Shown here: positions 56,401 to 64,000 of the stretch, one piece after another
Position numbering within the stretch: the stretch's first letter is position 1
Layout: each line of letters begins with the position of its first letter
From: Arctopsyche grandis
Lineage: Eukaryota > Arthropoda > Insecta > Trichoptera > Hydropsychidae
DNA length: 64,000 nt
Reading direction: 5' to 3'
Assembly (NCBI RefSeq): GCF_051622035.1
Contig: NC_135360.1
Location: 13,444,001 to 13,508,000 of the forward strand
The notes under the pieces: generated by a model
The model's database searches: none
What the model saw: only the letters and a program-made list of their open reading frames with translations
What the model was told of the DNA's origin: nothing
Made by a program: the position numbers and the translations under genes

Positions 56401-56472
56401 ACTAGTGAAACGATTGAAAAACAAAATCGAAACAGTAAATCTACTCATCCGAGATCTAAAAACAAGTCATAG
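38494..56472 (+). CDS. TTC28: TTC28-type giant TPR/CHAT-domain protein, complete, 39 coding exons
   Basis: Exons: 38494-38517, 44633-44802, 44871-44974, 45053-45255, 45333-45430, 45597-45822, 45903-46148, 46217-46380, 46455-46530, 46605-46718, 46797-47016, 47102-47321, 47408-47681, 47753-47968, 48046-48168, 48247-48452, 48536-48715, 48793-48937, 49010-49240, 49311-49503, 49589-49727, 49797-49969, 50040-50132, 50203-50378, 50458-50561, 50648-50787, 50873-51166, 51241-51389, 51584-51691, 51771-51864, 51952-52049, 52129-52343, 52419-52583, 52660-52815, 52905-53008, 53387-53537, 53615-53766, 53943-54077, 54158-56472. Phases close to 2,797 residues (human TTC28 is about 2,480). The N-terminal half is a long array of about 40-residue LGN-type TPRs (e.g. 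AHGNLGAAYFSQGSYKEALT), preceded by an ordinary TPR cluster. A CHAT domain follows (about 1280-1800; ELYL-like GDLYLVPFSVL, LLSASEIINLKL, WAGFVLVGANIRL). The last exon (771 residues) is low-complexity with a proline-rich patch and a CxxC-x10-CxC cluster. TTC28 is linked to the midbody and cytokinesis. AATAAA is at 56757. Confidence 0.92.
39478..39759. mobile_element. Inverted-repeat element with about 58-bp termini
   Basis: Left arm GGTCTCCGTGACGAGCCAGA... and right arm ...TCTGGCTCGTCACGTAGACC, matching through AATATCGGAAGGCAAA. The interior has a purine-rich tandem AGGAACAGG(AGGAACAGG) near 39628-39670 and repeats of CGAAAGATC. No transposase frame; 282 bp, so a MITE. Clear target duplications were not identified. 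Confidence 0.6.
42957..43836. mobile_element. Foldback element C, copy 1 (880 bp), 3-bp TAA duplication
   Basis: Starts CACTGAGCAACAAAAAATC and ends with the inverse TTTTTGTTGCTCAGTG, flanked by TAA (42954-42956 and 43837-43839). The arms are about 300 bp and nearly complementary (GCGGAGACTAACCAATC, CTTTTGCGG, AAATCTAGTATTGTTGTGCTC). The centre contains GATAGAAAGCTTTCGTTG and GCAAGCGAGATGGCATG. A 3-bp TAA duplication would fit PIF/Harbinger, but the terminal sequence is not one I can name. The short open frames in its arms are not genes. Confidence 0.7.
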
Positions 56473-56828
56473 TATTACATATAAAAGAATTGGACAGTTA
56501 TATTATGAAATAATCAATATCGGGTTATATGTAAATATGGCAAAATTTATGTAAATATGTAATCTTTTATTTTTATCGTTATACTTTAAAAAAATTCTAA
56601 GGTTTTATACTGATAATTAAACTGTATTATGAATTGTATATTACGTATATAATACATATTTCTACTTATATGAATTTTATTGTAAATATTATGCATATTT
56701 TATTATTTTTCTATATGATTTGTAAAAAAAACCACAAGCTCACATTCGTATATGAAAATAAATTTTGAAATTCGAGAATATGTTTTATTTTGACATATAT
56801 TAATTTAACAGCTAACATGAGCTATTCG
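56473..56828 (+). other. TTC28 3' leader
   Basis: AT-rich, with AATAAA at 56757-56762. No further coding sequence. Confidence 0.5.
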
Positions 56829-57359
56829 TTGATAGAAAAGCTTTCGTTGTTTACACATCTGTGACGCTAATAGCGTTGGTGCAAGCGAGATGGCATGTAG
56901 TCCGACCGCTGTTCTATCGCAATTATCGCTCGAGTTAGTACGTTTAGATAAAAAAATATTAAGATAGAAAACCAATTCTTATAAACGTGGTGAGATAAAA
57001 AACTGGCCAAATAAACGCAAAATAGCACGGAGAAAAAATCCGTAAAGAAAGTATATTTTTGACTTAAATTTCGCTAGACAATTAATTATTAGTAGTTTAA
57101 AGCAATGAAATATTACAATCAATAGGAAAAAATCTGGCTATTGATTTCAATACTCACTTTGAGCACAGCAAAACTAGATTTTGAGTTAAAGACCGCAAAA
57201 GCCAAAAAACTGTAAAAATTGCGCATTTTTTTAAACGCTCATATCTCGTAAACGATTACGAACCAACAAAAATCACTATAATATTCGTATTCAGTGGGTG
57301 GGTCAAACTTAGTAATGATTGATTAGTCTCCGCCCTGGTAATTTTTTTTGTTGCTCAGT
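56829..57359. mobile_element. Foldback element C, copy 2, one-armed
   Basis: Begins with the central part of copy 1 (GATAGAAAAGCTTTCGTTG at 56834) and runs to the terminus TTTTTTTGTTGCTCAGT. It lacks the left arm. Its single arm retains a segment (about 56925-57045, complementary to 43270-43415) that the right arm of copy 1 lacks. Confidence 0.65.
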
Positions 57360-58147
57360 ATTATTTGAAGGACGGAGCGTCGAGATCGAACGAGTGTCCC
57401 GAACCGAGGTCGAGTAAGACCCCAATATTTTTTAATAAAGATACAGTTTTTCTCAATACAAATGGGTTCAATATATATCTTATTAATCATTTTATACATC
57501 AACATAAAAAAAGTTTTAGTCCTATAGCATGTTTTTGACTATTTTTGTATCAAAAAATTACGACAAACATCGACATGCGAACGTACATAGGTAAGGCCAA
57601 CAGGCGACTGCATGACTCAATAGCCATGGACCAAAAGCAAGGAAAACAATAGCTTTCGAAAATATAGCTGTCTCTTTCTCTCGCATTGATTCATCGATGA
57701 CTTATCGCTACCGCTTTTAAATTATAGGGGATGAACGAATGATATGACTGGCATGTTGATGCACGTGTTTTTATTATGGCGGCCGAAGACGGAGTGGGTT
57801 AGCAACTTTGAACACGGCCGAGTTGGTCCCAACTCGCAGGAAGGTGACCGAACTCGACCATGTCATATAGCGAGCCGCCAAAAAAATCATACTTTGGAAC
57901 GTAGAAATGTATTTTTTTTTACGATATACCCCTCTTCTAAATCATACAAAATCTATTATAACAAATGTCTAGTTTTTTTTTTATTCATATACATATATTT
58001 ACAGAATATAATGTTTATTTCAAAGTTGGACATGTATTCCTTATCAGATAAGAGTAGCTCTTGTGCCTGATAAGGGAGCTACGATTCTATTATAAATTCT
58101 TAAAATCTATTATAATATTTTTTATATAAAAATTACATTAAAATTTT
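57360..58147. other. Unidentified intergenic stretch
   Basis: No gene or named repeat recognised. A GC-richer patch near 57775-57880 has no coding support. Confidence 0.3.
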
Positions 58148-58372
58148 TCAGTGCAAGTTTTTTTTGAAAAAGTGTTTAATTTTTTTTACTTGTTCTGTTT
58201 GGTTAACAATACAGCGCAATTCAGAAGGGAGATTATTATAGTTATTTATGGCTTGGAAAATATAATGGTTTTGCATTTGTGTTGTTTTAAAATTTGGTGT
58301 GATAAATTGGTTTCCATTTCTCATTAGTTTATAAAATTCTTGATATTCTTTGTTATTTTTTTCTTTACACAT
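58148..58372 (-). mobile_element. C-terminal tail of a non-LTR retrotransposon reverse-transcriptase ORF
   Basis: A 74-residue minus-strand frame carries the arrangement typical of the very end of LINE ORF2 proteins: an aromatic-rich NHYIFQAINNYNNLPSELR segment (compare the common W-N-x-LP motif), followed by a basic KKIKHFFKKNLH end. No catalytic part is present nearby, so it is a 5'-truncated LINE copy as is usual. The clade is undetermined. Confidence 0.55.
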
Positions 58373-58499
58373 TTTTATAATGGAAGTTTATTCTAGTAAT
58401 AAAATAAATATAGGGTGTATAGCTTTGAAAACCATATATTTATTACGAAAAACGTAAAAATTGGCGTACTTAAATACCCCACTTCGGCGAGGGAAGGTT

Positions 58500-58720
58500 A
58501 AGGCTCAGGTTTTGCTTATACACAGTTATTATGCTTCGCTCCGACATCACATTTTGCTAATTGTCAACAGTTGTCTCGAGTGATGAAATCAGTTTTCGCG
58601 CGCGTTTCTGACGTTTATAAACGAAGATATATGTATATGCTTGAAGAATAGACTAGAATAGAATAAACGTGATGTCATAGCGAAGCATAATAATTGGTTT
58701 GAGAGCAAAACCTGAGCCTT
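58500..58720. mobile_element. Foldback MITE with about 51-bp termini
   Basis: Left arm AAGGCTCAGGTTTTGCT...CGACATCAC (58500-58550) and right arm GTGATGTCATAGCGAAGC...CTGAGCCTT (58669-58720) are inverted copies. Simple TTACGTTA/CCTAACG repeats follow at 58720-58765. Target duplications are not clear. Confidence 0.6.
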
Positions 58721-58954
58721 ACGTTAACCTTACGTTACGTTAGCCTAACGTTAGGGTTAATGAACAAGTACCTTCTATTTTATTTGGTCAACTACTGTAA
58801 CGTTTCTCTTACAGGTCTGTTACTGAGAGTTGGTGCGTTCTCGCACTCACACAGAAGCCCGCGAAAGGGACAGTGCGTCTTTTTATTATTGAATGCAGTA
58901 TGACAGTATGCTATAAACCTATTCACCGACACAACACATTTTACACCCCAAAAT

Positions 58955-59124
58955 TCGACCAATTTTTAATTTTTGGGTGTGACTAGTTTTTTTATGACTT
59001 ATTTTCGGGTGTGACCAGTTTTAGGGTGTGACCAGTTTTCTCGTGACCAGTTTTAGTGTGACGGGTGATCGCGTGTCACCGATCTAGCGCGACCGGTTCA
59101 CACTTGACTAGTAATCACCGAACC
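58955..59124. mobile_element. Palindromic MITE family B, copy 3, mostly one arm
   Basis: The right end GACTAGTAATCACCGAACC and the adjoining CGCGACCGG, GTGACGGGTGATC and GACCAGTTTTAGTGTGACG match copies 1 and 2. The left arm is replaced by GGGTGTGACTAG-type repeats. The left boundary is approximate. Confidence 0.6.
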
Positions 59125-59244
59125 ATTTTATCAGATCCATATACGATGAGGCTGGCGAAAAGGGAAACTGGTATGAGTTTGAATTTGACAGCTGTCATTA
59201 ATGACTCACTTTTGCGATAGTAATCTGACGAATCGTTCGTAAAC

Positions 59245-60728
59245 ATGAGTTTTTTCAAAAAAGCTCCCACTGTCAAAGGTAAACGCTTATTTTCAAAATT
59301 ATATATCTACTTTGCTGCATTGCCATTTCCAAAACAACAATTGAAAAATAAGCGGATACACAGGCTATTTCCGTATGCACATATACTTTGCACAAAAGTG
59401 AGGTGGTTTTAATGTCTCATGTCATTTCAGAACAACAAAGGGAAAATGATAAAATTTTGCGGCGTGCTGGAAGAGAAATCGAAAGAGATAAATTAGCTTT
59501 AGAAAAAGAAGAAAAGAAAATAGTACGATGTTGTATTAATTTTTTGATTGCTGAATAAAAATACTCGAAAATAAATTCATATGAACAAAATATTTATATT
59601 ATAGGAACAAGAAATAAGGAAAATGGCTCGTGAAGGTAATAACGAAGGGTGCAAAGTTTTAGCGAAACAACTCGTTATGCTGAGGAAACAGAAGGCTAGA
59701 TTTTATGCCGCTAATAGCAAAGTAATATGCACGACAATAATTTGAATTTCATTTTTATTAATAACGGTTTTTAAAATTACCTTTATTCGAGTAACATTGT
59801 TTTGAATTTTACAGATTAGTGGTGTCAGTGTTCAAAATAAGGCCATGGGTGCAAATATAGCCATAGCTGGTGCAATGGGAACGACTGCAAAAACGATGGG
59901 AGATATGAATAAATTGATGAATCCGCATAAAATTGCTAGCAATATGGCCGCATTTCAAAAAGAAAATGCTAAAATGGAAATGACTGATGAAATGAGTATG
60001 TACATATATACATAAATATGTTCAGTGAATGAATCTAAATGATTATGTATATATTCAACCCTTTGTGGTGAAATTCATTTACGTATTTTTTTTTAACATG
60101 TTTAATTAAATGCTAAAGTTTGATAAATGTTAATTTTATATATTGGTCATGGAAATATCGAGGTGACTACTAGGTGTCTAAAAAATAGTATGATTACTAA
60201 TTAAATGTGTGTACACATTTTGACTCTGCAAGTATTCTTTACTATGGAAACTGAATTTTTATTTATTGGACATACATACATACATAAAACATTCACATAG
60301 ATATAGAAGATAAATCTTAATGTTTCTAATATGATATTGTAATTTTTAGTTTCAGACACATTAGACGATATGCTCGGTGATTCTGATGAAGAATTTGAAA
60401 CAAATGGAGTAATATCCAAAGTACTCGATGAGATTGGCATTGAAGTCAGTGGAAAAGTAAATATACTTTATATTGCAATATTTGGGTTGAATAAATGAAA
60501 AATTCTCGAAAAAAAATTTACCAAAAAATCAGTTCTCACAACAAATATCTTTTGTCAATGAAAAACTGATTATTGGACACTTACTCTTCTTCTCTTTTAA
60601 ATATTTTAATGTGTTTAATTTTAAAATTTTAGATGGCAGATGCACCGTCTGCGCTTAAAAACAAAATTGGAGCAACTTCTATTACAGATGATGAAATAGA
60701 AGCCCAACTCGCTAAACTAAAATCATAG
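59245..60728 (+). CDS. CHMP2B: CHMP2B, ESCRT-III subunit, complete, 6 exons
   Basis: Exons 59245-59278, 59431-59522, 59605-59721, 59815-59995, 60350-60456, 60633-60728; 208 residues (human CHMP2B 213). ESCRT-III proteins polymerise on endosomal and other membranes and drive scission away from the cytosol; Vps4 disassembles them. The basic N-terminal helices (RRAGREIERDKLALEKEEKK, ACK-like CKVLAKQLVMLRKQKAR) and MAGAM-like IAGAMGTTAKTM are present. FQKENAKMEMTDEMISDTLDD and VLDEIGIEVSGKM mark the 2B rather than 2A subtype. The C-terminal MIT-interacting helix is DDEIEAQLAKL. The start is the only ATG, giving MSFFKKAPTVK. AATAAA at 60782 lies 54 bases after the stop. Confidence 0.95.
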
Positions 60729-62400
60729 ACTATTTATGTAATGATAAACTGTATTGTTAAAAAAATGCACCAATTTTTTTAAATAAAGGCCACCATTTTA
60801 TTGAGGGCTGATTTATTGCATATTGTCACAAAGCGTAAAATCCATGGTAAAATAAAAATATGAATACATTTATATTTCACACGACTATATGTGCATAAAT
60901 ACATACACATGCATAAATACATATATGAATAGTTGTTAATGTTACAATGCATTGAAAACAGTGCTGATTTATTTTCCACGTTATATTTATATTAAATTAC
61001 ATTGTTGTATACGAAAATTTGTATGTATTTTTTGTAATTTTTAAATAAAATAGAGCAGCTTTAAATGCATAGTGACTGAGTATTTTTGTCGTATATATCC
61101 ATGGCCGGTCGTCCCCAGAGTGGTGCTCTGGTCTCTCCTCAAAAAATCTGAATATTTATTCAATTGAAATAAATTTAATACGATATATTGAATGTTAACT
61201 GTTTTTTTTCTTTTAATAAAAAAATGAAGTCCCGGTTTGTTCCTCGTCTCTGCTTATTTCCCCATTTCATAACCGCACATTCAGTAAAAAATGTACGAAC
61301 TTATTGGGACGTAAGTACAATGTATAAACTTCTCTGTGGATATTGCGTGTTATTATTTGCAGATCAAGGAAATATGGGAGACGGTTGGAGTGAAACGACA
61401 GAATTGTAATAAATATGATTATTTAATATGACTGATGGGAAGGAAGTCAAGTAGTGACTCTAGCTCGAAGGGCTCCTACAGATGCATAGATGTGTTGGAG
61501 AGGATGAGAAACATTGTAACTTATGTAGAGGTTGTTCATTTAATATTGTAAGTTTTTCACATACATATATACATATATGGGTAAACGGGTTACATCCCAA
61601 ATATGAATCGCTACCAGGATAACCGCCGCTCATAAAAATTGCGGTACGGAAAACTGCAATTTTTTTTATTATCAAACAATTTTTATTATTATCAAATGTA
61701 AAATGACATTACGGATTTGTATGTCCGTATCAATATGCGAAGTTCATATGTCTAGTCGATAATAATAACAATCTCTTAAAAAAAGCATTTGCCGAGTAAT
61801 ATTTCGGCAGTTTTCTGTACGGAAATTTTCCTGCGTATATATATTACTAGTTTTATTATCCAGATTCGCCCGGGGTGTATAAAAAAATAATAAAAAAAAA
61901 TAAAAAAATAAATCAAAAAAAAAGTTTTTTTAAATTTATTTTATTAGGGGCTGTGCCTCCTTCGGCGGAGACCAATGGGGGCTGTGCCCTCTTTGGTGGG
62001 GTCCCATGGGGGCTGTGCCCCCTGCGGCGCCCCATCTGGCTGTAACCCTAGCGGGGACTTTAAATCCTTTGAATCGAAAAAAAAATAAATCGAACGTGTT
62101 GTTCCCACCCAACCAACGAAGGACCCAATCAACGACGGACCCAATCAACGACCACCCAACCAACGTAATGACCACGCACGGCACATACATACAAACATTA
62201 GTATTTTATATGTAAGATAGTGTAGTGCGAAAAGGTAACTCGATTTGACGAGCGAAAGAGTGTTCGACTGGCGTTGGAAAAGGATCTCGACTTTTTTTGT
62301 GGAGGGCACTTTCTTCTAATTTTTTTTTTGTGGAGGGCACTTTTTTTGTGGAGGGACCGATTCTAAATCTGCGATAGGATTCCGAAGATCGAAAGAAAAG
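60729..62400. other. Intergenic region between CHMP2B and Met
   Basis: AT-rich to about 61845. From 61848 a diverged copy of the CCGGCTTCGC-type repeat start (CCAGATTCGCCCGGGG) is followed by A-rich sequence. At 61949-62035 there are three tandem units of about 31 bp built on GGGGGCTGTGCCCC. At 62290-62356, TTTTTGTGGAGGGCAC is repeated. No gene supported. Confidence 0.4.
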
Positions 62401-62858
62401 CAAAAAGAGGAGTCCGGAGTGCACGGGGCGATGGCGATGGCGATGGAAAGCGGCGTTAAGGCCGGTGTGAGGTTATGCGTGTGCGGCGACAGCACTGGCG
62501 GTGGCGGTGGCAGCGAACGGCCGTCACCCGTCACCCGTCAGTTGCTTCTGTCAGTCGGGATCGAGCGGTCTGCGATCGGCGGTCGTCCGTCGACTCGTAC
62601 TTGCTCTTTTCAGGCAAAGGACGAGGGCGAAGCACCGCGCCCGAGTCGCCCAACGTGATCCTCGTCCGCGAAGGTTTTGCAGTTTGATTCGCGGGCGCCC
62701 CAGCCTCGCGCCCCGACCATCGGACGTCCACACGCCCGCGCGGCCGCGACATGCAGCCGCAGAGCGAAGTCGGCCGGTGACGGGCGGCGGCGCTATCGGC
62801 CCTCGTCGCCGCCCCCCCGCTGCACCCGCAACCCGCAACCCGCACCCCGCGCGCCCCC
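62401..62858 (+). promoter_or_regulatory. GC-rich 5' leader and promoter region of the Met-like gene
   Basis: The base composition changes sharply from AT-rich to GC-rich at about 62400. Upstream ATGs occur; the first group, at 62431 (ATGGCGATGGCGATGG), opens a frame ending at 62658, which does not reach the main start. No TATA box was identified. Confidence 0.35.
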
Positions 62859-64000
62859 ATGGAGTCTCCCGGCTCCGAGTCGGCCGCCACCGCCGCCACC
62901 GCCGCCACCGCCGCCACCGCCGCCGTCACCCTCGACCTCGACCTCGACGCCAATACTAGTACCGCCCTAGTCGCCCTTCACCGAAATCCTCGCCTCGCCG
63001 GACACCAACTACCCCACCCCCACCCCCACCCCCACCCCCACCAACGGGCGCTCTCCCCCGTCGCCTCCACCTCCACCTCGACGTGCATCTCTGAGCAGCA
63101 GCAGCAGCAGCAGCAGCAGCCGCAGTGTTCGGGCGACGAAAGCGGAGGATGCGCACTGGTAGAAGAGCCGCAGCGGGCGAGCGGCCGCGAAGCCCGAAAG
63201 CAGGCCGAGAAGCAGAGACGCACGGTCCTGAACTCGCTGGTGCAAGAGCTGGCCCACCTGCTGCCGCTCGTCCACGAGTCCACTCGTAAAGTGGACAAGA
63301 CGGGCGTGCTGAGGCTGGCCGCTCACGAGATCCGCAAAGAGCACGTGTTCGGGGACTCCACGCAGACGCCGTACGCCTTCGGCTACGACGCGGCCGAGGC
63401 CTTCCTCGACCTCTTCGACGGCTTCTTCCTGACGATGACCACCAGAGGCATCATCGTGGTGGCTTCCCCCAACGTACACCAGTACTTGGGCCACGCTCAG
63501 GTGGACCTGCTCGGCAACAGCGTGCACAACATAGTGCACCCCGACGACGACTGCATCCTCAGCCAGAATCTGCAGCCCAAACATCCCGTGCAGAGCGACC
63601 GGCCGGAGCGGCGCGACTTCATCGTCCGCATAACCAAGGCGAGCGCTCGCCAAGAGTCGGCCAAGTACGCCATCTGCCGCTTCCGGGGCGGATTCCGGCC
63701 GGCCGACCACGCCAACCAGTTCCCGGCGGGTGGTGGCGGCGAGAGGGTGCCGGCGCGCAGACAGCGGATGCGCCGGGAGAGGACGACGGACCCCTCCGGC
63801 AACGACGTGGTGCTCGTCTGCCTGGTGCACATCTTGAGGCGGCCTCCCATCACCGCTCGCCTCTTGGAAGCGAGCAAAGAGGAGTACTGGACCCGTCACC
63901 TGGTGGACGGGAGGATCGTTCACTGCGACCAGCGAATCTCGCTCGTCGCCGGCTACATGGCCGAAGAGGTGACGGGCGTGTCGGCGTTCACGTTCATGCA
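62859..64000 (+). CDS. Met: bHLH-PAS juvenile-hormone receptor (Methoprene-tolerant type), 5' part, runs off the window
   Basis: One uninterrupted frame of 380 codons to the edge. Met binds juvenile hormone in its PAS-B domain and, with the coactivator Taiman, activates genes such as Kr-h1. The N-terminus is low-complexity (Ala/Thr repeats, HPHPHP, polyQ). The bHLH is at about residues 110-166, with basic REARKQAEKQRR and helix KVDKTGVLRLAAHEIR. PAS-A follows at about 180-300 (DLFDGFFLTMTTRGIIVVAS), and PAS-B opens near 345 (DGRIVHCDQRISLVAGYM, ending SAFTFM), a sequence typical of Met/Gce. The start is the first ATG in frame. No intron is seen over 1.14 kb and codons are GC-rich, unlike all other genes here. 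Gce-type or a lepidopteran Met paralogue are alternatives. Confidence 0.85.
   Translation, partial: MESPGSESAATAATAATAATAAVTLDLDLDANTSTALVALHRNPRLAGHQLPHPHPHPHPHQRALSPVASTSTSTCISEQQQQQQQQPQCSGDESGGCALVEEPQRASGREARKQAEKQRRTVLNSLVQELAHLLPLVHESTRKVDKTGVLRLAAHEIRKEHVFGDSTQTPYAFGYDAAEAFLDLFDGFFLTMTTRGIIVVASPNVHQYLGHAQVDLLGNSVHNIVHPDDDCILSQNLQPKHPVQSDRPERRDFIVRITKASARQESAKYAICRFRGGFRPADHANQFPAGGGGERVPARRQRMRRERTTDPSGNDVVLVCLVHILRRPPITARLLEASKEEYWTRHLVDGRIVHCDQRISLVAGYMAEEVTGVSAFTFM

Noticed and set aside
63009-63923. 304-residue minus-strand open frame
   Set aside because: It is antisense to the Met-like bHLH-PAS frame; high GC content makes long open frames by chance. The plus strand carries the recognisable domains.

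Overview
This is nuclear DNA from an insect. It is AT-rich, with short GT-AG introns, TA/CA microsatellites and many small inverted-repeat transposons. The eight complete protein genes are conserved animal genes. The ninth, running off the right edge, is a Methoprene-tolerant (juvenile-hormone receptor) bHLH-PAS gene, a family known from insects and other arthropods. That the Met-like gene shows no intron over the visible 1.14 kb, and the style of the repeats, would fit Lepidoptera or a close order. This is inference. No bacterial, organellar or CRISPR sequence was seen.

Layout: 1-2660 nested transposons, with a TTAA-flanked piggyBac-like element holding two solo LTRs; 2930-4983 dynein light chain (ctp, +) with a likely distal first exon; 7219-9472 ubiquinone methyltransferase Coq5 (-); 11244-12182 GUCD1-like (+); 13036-15344 reptin (-); 15826-17160 MITEs; 17343-20325 Pex12 (-) with a 1.28-kb hAT-like insert in its last intron; 21327-22468 a solo LTR and a foldback MITE; 22780-26403 Merlin (+); 27-31 kb repeats; 31.4-56.5 kb a very large TPR/CHAT gene of TTC28 type (+, 39 coding exons, 2,797 codons before the stop), with its likely promoter exon about 6 kb before the start-codon exon; 56.8-59.1 kb repeats; 59245-60728 CHMP2B (+); 62.4-64 kb the GC-rich 5' part of Met (+).

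I joined every coding gene exon by exon, and the phases close at all junctions, giving open frames of 89 (ctp), 286 (Coq5), 234 (GUCD1), 467 (reptin), 332 (Pex12), 612 (Merlin), 2797 (TTC28) and 208 (CHMP2B) residues. The genes do not form an operon or a shared pathway. ctp/Coq5 and GUCD1/reptin are tail-to-tail pairs with nearly overlapping poly(A) signals.

The most unusual material is in the repeats. Two palindromic MITE families (A: 9654, 28933, 36833; B: 15826, 22198, 58955) share both of their distinct termini and appear to make 8-bp target duplications. There is also an 880-bp foldback with a 3-bp duplication, two LTR families present as solo LTRs, and several single-copy foldbacks. Among host genes, the points of note are a CHAT domain with Asn at the usual catalytic His position, a reptin start codon isolated in its own exon, and the uninterrupted, GC-rich Met reading frame.
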